Under the pieces are notes generated by a model. That model did no database searches, was not told the DNA's origin, and was given only the letters and a program-made list of their open reading frames with translations. Shown one piece after another: positions 15,214-23,589 of a stretch of DNA of 64,000 nt (its first letter is position 1; every line of letters begins with the position of its first letter). Source of the DNA: Pseudomonas putida (GTDB lineage Bacteria > Pseudomonadota > Gammaproteobacteria > Pseudomonadales > Pseudomonadaceae); NCBI RefSeq assembly GCF_003228315.1, contig NZ_CP029693.1:5490501-5554500 (forward strand), read 5' to 3'. Both the position numbers and the translations under genes were made by a program.

Positions 15214-17385
15214 ATGGCAGACACAAAATATTCGCTCATGAATGCAGGCATCAATGCCGCAGAGATGACGCTCGGTGAAGTCAGCCAGGGTGTCACTGTA
15301 ACGAACAGTGCACCAATCAATGGGCTAATTCAGGCACTGATCACGTCCAGCCTCAAGATCGGCCTGCTGACCTCGGCTATCGAGTCGTTGAATCTGACGC
15401 TGTCGTTGCAACGTTCGATGTTGAGGGCACCAGTTGCAGATGCGAAAAATGCATCAGTCAGTGGACAAACAGCGGCCGATAAATCGCCAGGTCGCATTGA
15501 GCCACCCGACATGCTCAAACCGGCAATGGCCATGGATTCGGCATTGGCAGACTTGCGCAGTGTGGCTCAACTGACCCGACCTCAGAGCGATGGCATGGGG
15601 CAGTCAAACCTGCAAATGGCAACTACCCCGATGGTGGCGGCTGGGGGTACCAGTGCGGTTGATTTGACAAGACTCGAAAGCCTGGCCGCCAGCGCTGGTA
15701 TCGGCAAAACACTTGCGAATACTTCGGACAGGCAGTTTGAATTGCTGCATTTCGCCAGCGATGCCGCAGTGACTGCGGCAGCGTTCAAGGTACCGGCCCT
15801 GGAGGTCGGTGAAATGATGGCCGGTTGGCGTACGTCCATGAAGCTCAGCGGTGTTGAGGCATTTGATCTGGCGGACGCCACCCATCATCTGGGCAAAATA
15901 CCCGGTGTTGCGCAAGCAGCTGACATTGGGGCGGTATTACAGCGTCACGGTAGTACGTCCGCAGCAGCAGGCCTGATGCCCGAGCAAGCCGCGGCACTCA
16001 CGGCGGCATTGCTGAACACCGGGACGCAAAAGGCCGATGCCGGCAGCGCATTCAAGAGCATCATCACGGCTCTGGGCAAGGGCGATCAGGTATCAGTGAA
16101 GGAGCGAGCGGCCTGGGGTCAATTGGGCATTGACCCTCGCGAAGTGGCGAGGCTTCTGCGCGATAAGGATCAGGCTCCGGGCGCCGTGATGTCGGTGCTG
16201 GCGGCGCTGAACGCAAAGCCTGTCGAGAATCGCTCGATGCTGGCGACAACGCTGTTTGCCAACGGTGATGAAGCGGCGCTGCGACTGTCGCAAAATCTTG
16301 CGGATTTGAATGAAGCTTTCTGGCAGGTGAAGGACAAACGCCAGTACGCCACTTCCGAGCTGGGAGACAAGGGTTCCATCAGGCAGTCGGCATTGGCGCA
16401 GTCCAATACCCGGCAAGGGCAATTGAACATCTTCAACGCACAAAGTGATCGTTTGTCGACAGTGACTGGCGATGCACTGGCCCCTATATCGGATATCGCG
16501 CTTTCCTCCCTCGGTTCATTGGCCGACAGCCTGAGTAATTTGGCCAAATACAGTTCGGCAGCCACCGCTGTCATCGTGGTGGCCGCTGCGGCAGTGAAGT
16601 CGCTGGTGGGTTGGCTGTCCAAGGCAGTCGTGGATGAGATGTCCAATCGAGCGGCCAAGCGGGTATTGGGTGGTGCGGCGGCCCGTCTCCGTCGCCGGTC
16701 TGGTGGCGTGCCTGCCGAGGGCCTCAGGGGTGAGTTTCACGCCGGTACGCAGGAAATGAACGCAAATCCGGGTACCGGTTCTACCGATAAACTGAACAGT
16801 TTTTCAGGCGGGCGAGAAGTGCGGGCCCCCGGCGCACGTTATGCGCTCAGTCCTGTTGCTGCATTGCGTCCTCTGGCTGGCAAGGCGTTTGGCCCGCTGA
16901 AGATCATCAGCGCCGTCGCTGACGTGACCGAAGGGGTCGTTGCCGGTGACGCCCGCATGGTCGGTGCGGGACTGGGGGCTGCCGGTGGCGGTTGGGCCGG
17001 AGCTTCTGCCGGCTCGCTCGCAGGCGCTGCATTGGGCAGTTTCGTTCCTGTTGTCGGCACGGCTATCGGCGGGCTTCTTGGTGGGCTGATCGGTGGTTGG
17101 TTGGGGAGCGAGTCCGGTGCGTCTCTCGGGGCGAAGCTGGCGACCCCGGCAGCCGATCGACTCGGTTCGCCCGCTCAGGTCAGCAACGACCTGACCAGTA
17201 CCCGCACGGACAATCAACCCATTACGTTCAATTCCACGATCCAGATCAACGGTCAGGATCTGGCCAGCGCCAGGGAGTTGGCGAATCTTGTGGTGCAAAC
17301 GACGCTGGGGCAGTTGGGCCAGCTCATGCCGACCAACGCCCTCGCCACACGACGTGATACGGCCCTGACAGATGGAGCGGTTTGA
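15214..17385 (+). CDS. Tape measure protein
   Basis: 723 aa, the longest tailocin protein. Helical and Ala-rich throughout, with a TP901-type core (about residues 140-330, including LTAALLNTGTQKADAGSAFKS), one strong hydrophobic segment near 449-470 (SSAATAVIVVAAAAVKSLV) and a Gly-zipper segment near 587-640 (LGSFVPVVGTAIGGLLGGLI). The protein sets tail length and its hydrophobic parts probably enter the target membrane. GGAGTAGAGCGGC precedes the start. TGATG overlap couples it to the U gene. Confidence 0.92.
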   Translation: MADTKYSLMNAGINAAEMTLGEVSQGVTVTNSAPINGLIQALITSSLKIGLLTSAIESLNLTLSLQRSMLRAPVADAKNASVSGQTAADKSPGRIEPPDMLKPAMAMDSALADLRSVAQLTRPQSDGMGQSNLQMATTPMVAAGGTSAVDLTRLESLAASAGIGKTLANTSDRQFELLHFASDAAVTAAAFKVPALEVGEMMAGWRTSMKLSGVEAFDLADATHHLGKIPGVAQAADIGAVLQRHGSTSAAAGLMPEQAAALTAALLNTGTQKADAGSAFKSIITALGKGDQVSVKERAAWGQLGIDPREVARLLRDKDQAPGAVMSVLAALNAKPVENRSMLATTLFANGDEAALRLSQNLADLNEAFWQVKDKRQYATSELGDKGSIRQSALAQSNTRQGQLNIFNAQSDRLSTVTGDALAPISDIALSSLGSLADSLSNLAKYSSAATAVIVVAAAAVKSLVGWLSKAVVDEMSNRAAKRVLGGAAARLRRRSGGVPAEGLRGEFHAGTQEMNANPGTGSTDKLNSFSGGREVRAPGARYALSPVAALRPLAGKAFGPLKIISAVADVTEGVVAGDARMVGAGLGAAGGGWAGASAGSLAGAALGSFVPVVGTAIGGLLGGLIGGWLGSESGASLGAKLATPAADRLGSPAQVSNDLTSTRTDNQPITFNSTIQINGQDLASARELANLVVQTTLGQLGQLMPTNALATRRDTALTDGAV

Positions 17386-17768
17386 TGAAACAGCAAATGG
17401 CACTGGGCAGTTTCATTTTCGGCCTGTCCAGAAATTTCGCTTACAGCACTCTGCAGCGTAAGTCTGACGGGGGCTGGATGAACATCGACATCATGTCCAG
17501 CAAACCCAGGTCCAGCCAGACCGGTCAAGGCTTGCAGAGCCTGATCATAGGAGGCAAGTCGATGTACGCGCTGGCGATGGAACGCCTGGATGAATTGCGT
17601 GCCTTGCAGGCGTTGCGAGTGCCGTTGCCGTTGGTCGACGGGATCGGTCGCAACTGGGGCCTGTGGCGCATCAGCAACCTGACGGAAAACCAGAGCCTGA
17701 TCATCGATGACGGCACGGCGATGGTGATCGATTGGACGATCGAACTGACGGAGTACACCAATGCGTAG
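17385..17768 (+). CDS. Tail protein U
   Basis: 127 aa from MKQQMALGSFIFGLSRNFAY; the ATG overlaps the tape-measure stop (TGATG), and a TTG one codon earlier is a less likely start. The motif WMNIDIMSSKPRSSQTGQGL and the ending IDWTIELTEY are typical of P2 gpU, a small protein at the tail end/baseplate junction needed for tail completion. It overlaps the X gene by 8 bp. Confidence 0.9.
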   Translation: MKQQMALGSFIFGLSRNFAYSTLQRKSDGGWMNIDIMSSKPRSSQTGQGLQSLIIGGKSMYALAMERLDELRALQALRVPLPLVDGIGRNWGLWRISNLTENQSLIIDDGTAMVIDWTIELTEYTNA

Positions 17769-17973
17769 AGTCAGAAGCATTGCCGGAGATTCTGTGAGTT
17801 TGCTGCTATTTCGGGAACTGGGTCGCAGTGACGATGCGGTGGAGGAAGCGCTCTGGCGACTCAATCCGACATTGGCGGAGCAGGGGGCCATATTGCCGGC
17901 GGGTGTCTGGGTCAGCCTGCCGGAAATTGATTCCCGACCCATTGTGACCCGGCCTATTTCGGCCTGGGATTAA
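17761..17973 (+). CDS. Tail protein X (LysM-like)
   Basis: 70 aa. GDSVSLLLFRELGRSDDAVEEALWRLNPTLAE followed by LPAGVWVSLPE is a short LysM-like fold as in P2 gpX, thought to sit at the baseplate hub. It starts inside the end of U (8-bp overlap) and is followed after 9 bp by D, the P2 order U-X-D. The size is normal for the family. Confidence 0.88.
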   Translation: MRRVRSIAGDSVSLLLFRELGRSDDAVEEALWRLNPTLAEQGAILPAGVWVSLPEIDSRPIVTRPISAWD

Positions 17974-17982
17974 GGAGGCTCC

Positions 17983-18999
17983 ATGGCGCTTGGATTCACC
18001 CCGGCAGTGGAAATTTATGGTGCCAACGCGACACTGCTCAACGAACGTTTGATCGACTGGCAGCACATCGACGCGGCAGGAATCGAATCCGATCAGTTGA
18101 CGCTGACCATCGATCTGCATGGATTGGAGGGACTTCCAGATCTGGGTGGGAAAATCGGCTTGCGGGTCGGTTATCTGGAGACGGGAATGGTGGATAAAGG
18201 CGAGTTCGTGATCAGCCGGCGTACACCCAAATTGTTTCCCCTCACGCTGACACTCGTGGCCACGGCAGCGCCCTTCAGGGCGGCGGACGAAACGGGTTTC
18301 AAACTGCGTCGGTCCGTCAGCCATGGCCCGACAACACTCGGCGCGCTGTTTCGTCAGTTGGCTTCGCGGCACGGTTTTTCTCCCCGTGTCGCGCCCGATC
18401 TGGCCTTGATCAGGATCGAGCACATTGATCAAGCCAACGAAACCGATATGGGGTTTCTGACACGTCTGGCCTGGATTCACGACGCGGTGGCCAAACCGGT
18501 CAACGAACTCTATGTGCTGGCGCGGCGTGGGCAAGCCAAATCACTGTCGGGCAAGGTACTGCCCAATGTCAGGCTATCAGTGACGATGAACAATCGTCCG
18601 GATGACCACGCTTTCATCGCCGCGAACCTGGATGAGACCGCCCGGGCGAAATATCAGGGTTGCAAAATGAGTTGGTGGGACGCTGCCGCTGGCAAGGAGC
18701 GCATTGTCGAAAGTGGCATTGCGCCTTTCAAGAGTATGCGTCGGCGTTGTCAGAATGCAGAGGAGGCCCGGGCAGCCTGTGAGGGCGAAGTTCGCAGGAT
18801 GATGCGTGAGGCACTTAAGGTGAACATCGATTGTCCTGGCAATCCCGCTCTGTCCGCCGAAGGCATCGTGGTGCTGGACGACACCTGGCCCGATTTCATG
18901 CGTGGGCGCTGGTCAATCGACAAGGTCACGGCCAGTGGCAATCGAAAAGACAGCTATCGCTGCAAAATCGCGGCGACTTGCCTGGGCTCGCCGACATAA
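17983..18999 (+). CDS. Baseplate hub protein D (late control D family)
   Basis: 338 aa. MALGFTPAVEIYGANATLLN and the beta-barrel segment LTLTIDLHGLEGLPDLGGKIGLRVGY fit the P2 gpD/T4 gp27-like hub, which connects tube and spike. The family name late control comes from phage biology; in tailocins the role is structural. AAGGAGGCTCC precedes the start. A 146-bp non-coding stretch separates it from the lysis genes. Confidence 0.9.
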   Translation: MALGFTPAVEIYGANATLLNERLIDWQHIDAAGIESDQLTLTIDLHGLEGLPDLGGKIGLRVGYLETGMVDKGEFVISRRTPKLFPLTLTLVATAAPFRAADETGFKLRRSVSHGPTTLGALFRQLASRHGFSPRVAPDLALIRIEHIDQANETDMGFLTRLAWIHDAVAKPVNELYVLARRGQAKSLSGKVLPNVRLSVTMNNRPDDHAFIAANLDETARAKYQGCKMSWWDAAAGKERIVESGIAPFKSMRRRCQNAEEARAACEGEVRRMMREALKVNIDCPGNPALSAEGIVVLDDTWPDFMRGRWSIDKVTASGNRKDSYRCKIAATCLGSPT

Positions 19000-19145
19000 C
19001 ACGACGCAACAATTGCAGAGTCCACTCACACGGGGTGTGGCTGTAACTTCGTGCTCAACAGGGTTGTTAGTCCGAGGAAACTTACGAACGTGATTGCCGG
19101 GCAATCCCAGGCGGATGGATCCTCCATAACTCATCGGAGCGAGCG

Positions 19146-19709
19146 ATGTATCTTACCGAACAGCAGTTACTCAAGATTTTCCCCGACGCCCGCTCTCAAG
19201 CGGGCGTTTTCATTTCAGTGCTCAATAGCGCCATGGCCCATCGCAACATCAATACGCCCTCGCGCATTGCAGCCTTTCTCGCTCAAGTCGGCCACGAGTC
19301 GGGGCAATTGCGATACGTGCGTGAGCTGGGCAGCGATCAATACTTGAGCAAGTACGACACCGGCTCGCTGGCTTCCCGGCTGGGCAATACCCCGGAGCCT
19401 GATGGCGACGGTCAACGTTATCGCGGTCGCGGCCTGATCCAGATCACCGGCCGCAACAATTATCGTCAATGCAGCCTTGGGCTGTTTGGTGATGAGCGTC
19501 TTTTGGCATCGCCTGAATTGTTGGAACAGCCGCAGTGGGCCGCTGAATCCGCGGCATGGTTCTGGGAACAGAATGGCCTCAATGAGCTGGCCGATCGTGA
19601 TCAGTTCAACAGCATCACTCGCCGTATCAACGGCGGGCTGAACGGGCTGCAGGATCGCTTGCAGCTCTGGGCGCGGGCGAGGGCGGTGTTATGCCAGTCT
19701 TCGGTTTGA
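19146..19709 (+). CDS. Tailocin endolysin, GH19 chitinase-like
   Basis: 187 aa. GH19 signatures include AAFLAQVGHESGQLRYVRE (about residues 40-58; Glu in GHES is the probable acid) and YRGRGLIQITGRNNY (about 96-110). These enzymes cut peptidoglycan glycan strands after the holin opens the inner membrane. No signal peptide is seen, so release depends on the holin. It overlaps the Rz gene. Confidence 0.93.
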   Translation: MYLTEQQLLKIFPDARSQAGVFISVLNSAMAHRNINTPSRIAAFLAQVGHESGQLRYVRELGSDQYLSKYDTGSLASRLGNTPEPDGDGQRYRGRGLIQITGRNNYRQCSLGLFGDERLLASPELLEQPQWAAESAAWFWEQNGLNELADRDQFNSITRRINGGLNGLQDRLQLWARARAVLCQSSV

Positions 19710-20227
19710 TGCCTTTCGCTTATCGGTGGGTTGGTGCTGCTGTGATGCTGGTCCTGTTGACTTGTGGCTCGGCGGCGCTGGCCTGGAGGGTTCAGGACTG
19801 GCGATACGGTCGGCAATTGGCAGATCAGGCTCGATTGCACAGTGAAACTCTGAATCAACTGAACCTGGTTGCAGCGGCGCAGCAACGAGCCGAGCAGAGC
19901 AAGCGCCTGGCCCTTGAGCAGCAGCTGTCGGCCAGCGAACAAACCCATTACCGAGTGTTGAGCGAGGTTCAACGTGATCAGGATCGCCTGCGTGATCGTC
20001 TTGCCACTGCTGATGTGCGGTTGTCAGTCCTCCTCGATGCCAGTGGCGCAGCTTCAGTCGGTGCAGTGCCAGCCGCCTCCAGCGCCGGCGGCGTGGGTCC
20101 TGGCGCCGTACGCGCCCGACTTGACCCGGCGCATGCTCAACGAATTATCGCCATCACCGATGCGGGCGATCGCGGATTGATCGCTTTGCAGGCTTGTCAG
20201 GCTTATGTGAGGGCGCTGATCCGCTAA
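19691..20227 (+). CDS. Inner-membrane spanin subunit (Rz)
   Basis: 178 aa. One N-terminal membrane segment (VGAAVMLVLLTCGSAALAW, about residues 14-32) is followed by a long coiled-coil-like region rich in Gln, Arg and Glu (HSETLNQLNLVAAAQQRAEQ), the Rz plan. It fuses inner and outer membranes with Rz1 in the last step of lysis. The start at 19691 overlaps the endolysin by 19 bp; the in-frame ATG at 19709, in a TGATG overlap with the endolysin stop, is an equally good start. A separate Rz1 frame is nested within it. Confidence 0.85.
   Translation: MPVFGLMPFAYRWVGAAVMLVLLTCGSAALAWRVQDWRYGRQLADQARLHSETLNQLNLVAAAQQRAEQSKRLALEQQLSASEQTHYRVLSEVQRDQDRLRDRLATADVRLSVLLDASGAASVGAVPAASSAGGVGPGAVRARLDPAHAQRIIAITDAGDRGLIALQACQAYVRALIR
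19974..20180 (+). CDS. Outer-membrane spanin lipoprotein (Rz1), nested in Rz
   Basis: 68 aa in a different frame wholly inside Rz, starting at GTG. A short hydrophobic signal (ACVIVLPLLMCGC) ends in a lipobox with Cys17, followed by a Pro-rich segment (CQPPPAPAAW). Nested, Pro-rich Rz1 lipoproteins are classic for lambdoid and P2-type lysis cassettes. Its presence supports a complete three-step lysis module: holin, endolysin, spanins. Confidence 0.85.
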   Translation: MIRIACVIVLPLLMCGCQSSSMPVAQLQSVQCQPPPAPAAWVLAPYAPDLTRRMLNELSPSPMRAIAD

Positions 20228-20307
20228 CATTTTGATCGGCCCTGTAACTTGCAAGCGCGATGCGCTCGTGTACGGTAGGTCTAATTGCGCCCCATCAGGA
20301 GATGACC

Positions 20308-20808
20308 GTGAAAGTAATCACCCAACTGGCCGCCGACCTTGGCAGGCATTTGCAGATACTCAACGCCCATGTCTCCACGGCCGAATCTTGTACCGGCGGC
20401 GGGATCGCCGAGGCCATCACCCGAATTCCCGGCAGCTCGGCGTGGTTCGAGGCCGGTTATGTCACTTACTCCAATCTGCAAAAGAACATGCAATTGAATG
20501 TTCCGGTGGAATTGTTCACGACTGTAGGGGCCGTCAGTCGTGAGGTGGTCGAGGCAATGGCCAAGGGGGCGCAGGAAAAAAGTCGCGCATTCTTTTCCGT
20601 GGCGGTCAGTGGTATCGCCGGGCCGGACGGTGGTTCACCGAGCAAGCCGGTGGGCACGGTGTGGCTGGCCTGGGGCGTGGGTGAGCGGGTGTTCAGCGAG
20701 CTGCAACACTTCACCGGTGACCGTGACGAGGTCCGCCGACAAACGGTGAAGGCCGCGCTAGAGGGGTTGCTGCGGTATGCCGCGGCAGAAATCTCAAATC
20801 AGGGGTAG
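20308..20808 (+). CDS. cinA: CinA-family nicotinamide-nucleotide amidase (PncC type)
   Basis: 166 aa when started at GTG 20308, which is six bases after AGGAG; ATG 20302 abuts that site and is less likely. The fold signature STAESCTGGGIAEAITRIPGS and AVSGIAGPDGGSPSKPVGTVW are the CinA C-terminal/PncC motifs (deamidation of NMN). The N-terminal COG1058 domain of long CinA proteins is absent, as in other pseudomonads. It marks the right edge of the tailocin island and precedes recA. Confidence 0.93.
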   Translation: MKVITQLAADLGRHLQILNAHVSTAESCTGGGIAEAITRIPGSSAWFEAGYVTYSNLQKNMQLNVPVELFTTVGAVSREVVEAMAKGAQEKSRAFFSVAVSGIAGPDGGSPSKPVGTVWLAWGVGERVFSELQHFTGDRDEVRRQTVKAALEGLLRYAAAEISNQG

Positions 20809-20835
20809 GCGATCCTCGAACGCTGTGGAATAATA

Positions 20836-20851
20836 CTGGCTACTTATACAG
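20836..20851 (+). promoter_or_regulatory. LexA (SOS) box of recA
   Basis: CTGGCTACTTATACAG matches CTG-N10-CAG with an AT-rich right half, 40 bp before the recA start. LexA repression and SOS induction of recA are well established. Confidence 0.9.
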
Positions 20852-20891
20852 GTGTTGGCCGTCAGGCCTTATTGATTACGTGAGGACTTTA

Positions 20892-21950
20892 ATGGACGAC
20901 AACAAGAAGAAAGCCTTGGCTGCGGCCCTGGGTCAGATCGAACGTCAATTCGGCAAGGGTGCCGTAATGCGTATGGGCGATCAGGACCGTCAGGCGATCC
21001 CGGCCATCTCTACTGGCTCTCTGGGTCTGGACATTGCTCTGGGCATTGGCGGTCTGCCAAAGGGCCGCATCATTGAAATCTACGGTCCTGAATCTTCCGG
21101 TAAAACCACGCTCACCCTGTCCGTGATCGCTCAGGCTCAAAAAGCTGGCGCGACCTGCGCATTCGTCGACGCCGAACACGCCCTCGACCCTGAATATGCC
21201 GGCAAGCTGGGCGTCAACGTCGACGATCTGCTGGTTTCCCAGCCGGACACCGGCGAGCAGGCCCTGGAAATCACCGACATGCTGGTGCGTTCCAACGCGG
21301 TTGACGTGATCATCGTCGACTCCGTGGCGGCGCTGGTACCAAAGGCTGAAATCGAAGGCGAAATGGGCGACATGCACGTGGGCCTGCAAGCCCGTCTGAT
21401 GTCCCAGGCGCTGCGTAAAATCACCGGTAACATCAAGAACGCCAACTGCCTTGTGATCTTCATCAACCAGATCCGTATGAAAATCGGTGTGATGTTCGGC
21501 AGCCCGGAAACCACCACCGGTGGTAACGCGCTGAAGTTCTACGCCTCGGTTCGTCTGGACATCCGTCGCACTGGTGCGGTGAAAGAAGGTGATGAAGTCG
21601 TCGGTAGCGAAACCCGCGTCAAAGTTGTGAAGAACAAGGTGGCTTCGCCGTTCCGTCAGGCCGAGTTCCAGATTCTTTACGGCAAGGGCATCTACCTCAA
21701 TGGCGAGATGATCGACCTGGGTGTCCTGCACGGTTTCGTCGAGAAGTCCGGCGCCTGGTATGCCTACAACGGCACCAAGATCGGTCAGGGTAAAGCCAAC
21801 TCGGCCAAGTACCTGGCGGATAACCCGGACGTTGCAGCGGCGCTCGAGAAACAACTGCGCGACAAGCTGCTGACTCCATCTGCAATAGCTGAATCCAAGG
21901 CCTCTGCAGTTAAAGAGACCGAAGACGATCTGGCTGACGCTGATATCTGA
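20892..21950 (+). CDS. recA: Recombinase RecA
   Basis: 352 aa from MDDNKKKALAAALGQIERQF. Walker A GPESSGKTT (about residues 65-73), FVDAEHALDP, VDVIIVDSVAAL (Walker B), LMSQALRKITG (loop 1) and NQIRMKIGVMFGSPETTTGG (L2) are all intact. An upstream in-frame start at 20880 is dismissed because family members begin MDDNK. RecA* filaments stimulate LexA cleavage and, by analogy with P. aeruginosa PrtR, cleavage of the tailocin repressor encoded 15 kb away. recX follows after 8 bp. Confidence 0.99.
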   Translation: MDDNKKKALAAALGQIERQFGKGAVMRMGDQDRQAIPAISTGSLGLDIALGIGGLPKGRIIEIYGPESSGKTTLTLSVIAQAQKAGATCAFVDAEHALDPEYAGKLGVNVDDLLVSQPDTGEQALEITDMLVRSNAVDVIIVDSVAALVPKAEIEGEMGDMHVGLQARLMSQALRKITGNIKNANCLVIFINQIRMKIGVMFGSPETTTGGNALKFYASVRLDIRRTGAVKEGDEVVGSETRVKVVKNKVASPFRQAEFQILYGKGIYLNGEMIDLGVLHGFVEKSGAWYAYNGTKIGQGKANSAKYLADNPDVAAALEKQLRDKLLTPSAIAESKASAVKETEDDLADADI

Positions 21951-21958
21951 TTGATCCG

Positions 21959-22423
21959 ATGACCGCCGTACTCGATACACTCGTCGCGGTGCGGCGAACC
22001 GCCATGGACCTGCTCGCGCGACGCGAGCACGGTCGAGTCGAGCTGACGCGCAAACTGCGTCAGCGTGGCGCTCTCCCCGAAATGATCGAAACAGCGCTCG
22101 ACCGATTGACGGAAGAGGGCTTGCTTTCCGAAACCCGTTACCTCGAAAGCTTCGTGTCCTACCGGGCTCGTTCCGGCTATGGTCCTTTACGCATTCGTGA
22201 AGAGTTGAGCCAGCGTGGCCTGCAACGCAGTGATATCGAACTGGCCTTACGCGAGTGTGGTATCGACTGGCAGACGCAATTGGAAGACACCTGGCGGCGC
22301 AAGTTTTCCGAGTTGCCGATAGATGCGCGGGAGCGTGCCAAACAGGGAAGATTCCTGGTCTATCGGGGGTATTCAATGGAAATGATCAGCCGCTTGCTCA
22401 GCGGCCGAGGCATGGACGACTGA
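21959..22423 (+). CDS. recX: RecX, regulator of RecA
   Basis: 154 aa. Repeated three-helix modules typical of RecX are visible: ARREHGRVELTRKLRQRGA, DRLTEEGLLSETRYLESFV and GYGPLRIREELSQRGL. RecX caps and destabilises RecA filaments. It lies 8 bp after recA, so it is probably made from readthrough of the recA transcript, and a strong terminator follows. Confidence 0.96.
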   Translation: MTAVLDTLVAVRRTAMDLLARREHGRVELTRKLRQRGALPEMIETALDRLTEEGLLSETRYLESFVSYRARSGYGPLRIREELSQRGLQRSDIELALRECGIDWQTQLEDTWRRKFSELPIDARERAKQGRFLVYRGYSMEMISRLLSGRGMDD

Positions 22424-22427
22424 ATGA

Positions 22428-22461
22428 AAAGGCCCGCTATTTCGATAGCGGGCCTTTTTTT
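22428..22461 (+). terminator. recX terminator (bidirectional)
   Basis: GGCCCGCTAT (22431-22440), loop TTCG, ATAGCGGGCC (22445-22454), then seven Ts; A residues on the left also make it usable by the convergent LOG gene. Confidence 0.92.
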
Positions 22462-22464
22462 GCC

Positions 22465-23589
22465 TCAGGTTACCTTCGAAGGTTCTCGCGAGCGTTGTTG
22501 GGTCTGGGACTGAAGTTGAGGCTGCTCCCGGTTTTCCGGCAGGTTGATGTAGTCCACCAACTCTCGTAACCGGCCATGGTCGCGGGCGTTGAAGGTGAAG
22601 GACAGTCGAGCCAGGTGGCTGAACTGTGCTTCATCGTGTTCTTCATCGCTGTAGGCGTGCTGGTGGAAGTGATCGCTCAGGCACAAGTCCGCGAATGCTT
22701 CCTGCATATGTTCGAGTGCACTGTCACTGAGCCTGTGATTCATACGAATCACGAACTGATGCTTGAGCCAACGGCTGGAGTGGAAGTTGCTGTAGAACTG
22801 GTTGATGTGTTCGACCGCCTCCTCGGCGCTATGGACCAGCCTCACCAGTTTCATGTCAGTGGGCAGGATGTAGCGATTTTCCTCCAGCTGCTGGTGGATG
22901 AAATCCAGCGCCCCTTGCCAGAATTTGCCACCGGGTACGTCCAGCAGCACCACCGGCACCAGTGGGCTTTTGCCTGTCTGGATCAGCGTCAGTACTTCCA
23001 GCGCTTCATCCAGCGTGCCGAACCCGCCAGGGCAGAGCACCAGTGCGTCGGCTTCCTTGACGAAGAACAGCTTGCGGGTGAAGAAGAAGTGGAAGGGCAG
23101 CAGATTGGTAGTGCCGTTAACGGTGGGGTTGGCGTGTTGTTCGAATGGCAGGGTGATGTTGAAGCCCAGGCTGTTGTCTCGTCCAGCACCTTCATGGGCC
23201 GCGGCCATGATGCCGCCACCGGCACCGGTGATGACCATCATTTCCGAGCGCGCGAGCGCGGCGCCGAGTTCTCGGGCCATTGAATAAAGCGGATGTTCAC
23301 TCGGAGTGCGGGCCGAGCCGAATACCGTGACCTTGCGTCGCCCCTTGAACTGTTCCAGTACCCGGAAGGCCTGCTCCAGTTCGCGCAGAGCCTGCAGCGT
23401 GATCTTGGCATTCCAGCGATTGTGGTCTTCCTGGGCCATGCGCAGCACGGTCAGGATCATGTCGCGGTAGATGGGGGTGTTCGGGCTGTTGGGTGAAACC
23501 AGGTTGAGTTGTTCTTCGACCTTGCTGATGAGGTCGTGGCCGCTTTCCTGAAAATGACGGCTCAGGAGGTCATTCGGTTGGTAAGGCAT
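22465..23589 (-). CDS. LOG-family Rossmann protein (TIGR00730-like)
   Basis: 374 aa, longer than classical LOG proteins (about 200 aa). The family core lies in the middle: VTVFGSARTPSEHP (about residue 87), MVITGAGGGIMAAAHEGAG (about 117) and the signature PGGFGTLDEALE (about 190). Small LOG proteins release bases from nucleoside 5'-monophosphates (cytokinin activation in plants). Long bacterial versions have N- and C-terminal helical extensions, and their substrate is uncertain. The C-terminus is Gln-rich. It is convergent with recX and preceded by a highly structured intergenic region. Confidence 0.85.
   Translation of the reverse strand: MPYQPNDLLSRHFQESGHDLISKVEEQLNLVSPNSPNTPIYRDMILTVLRMAQEDHNRWNAKITLQALRELEQAFRVLEQFKGRRKVTVFGSARTPSEHPLYSMARELGAALARSEMMVITGAGGGIMAAAHEGAGRDNSLGFNITLPFEQHANPTVNGTTNLLPFHFFFTRKLFFVKEADALVLCPGGFGTLDEALEVLTLIQTGKSPLVPVVLLDVPGGKFWQGALDFIHQQLEENRYILPTDMKLVRLVHSAEEAVEHINQFYSNFHSSRWLKHQFVIRMNHRLSDSALEHMQEAFADLCLSDHFHQHAYSDEEHDEAQFSHLARLSFTFNARDHGRLRELVDYINLPENREQPQLQSQTQQRSREPSKVT

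Noticed and set aside
19000..19145. Short gene between hub protein D and the endolysin
   Set aside because: Frames here are short, lack ribosome sites and overlap other frames without any motif; treated as non-coding.
5219..20300. Integrated prophage able to form virions
   Set aside because: No integrase, attachment repeats, terminase, portal, capsid or replication genes; the set is tail plus lysis only.
20889..22376. 495-codon minus-strand frame across recA-recX
   Set aside because: It runs antisense through two proven genes and has no ribosome site or recognisable motif.
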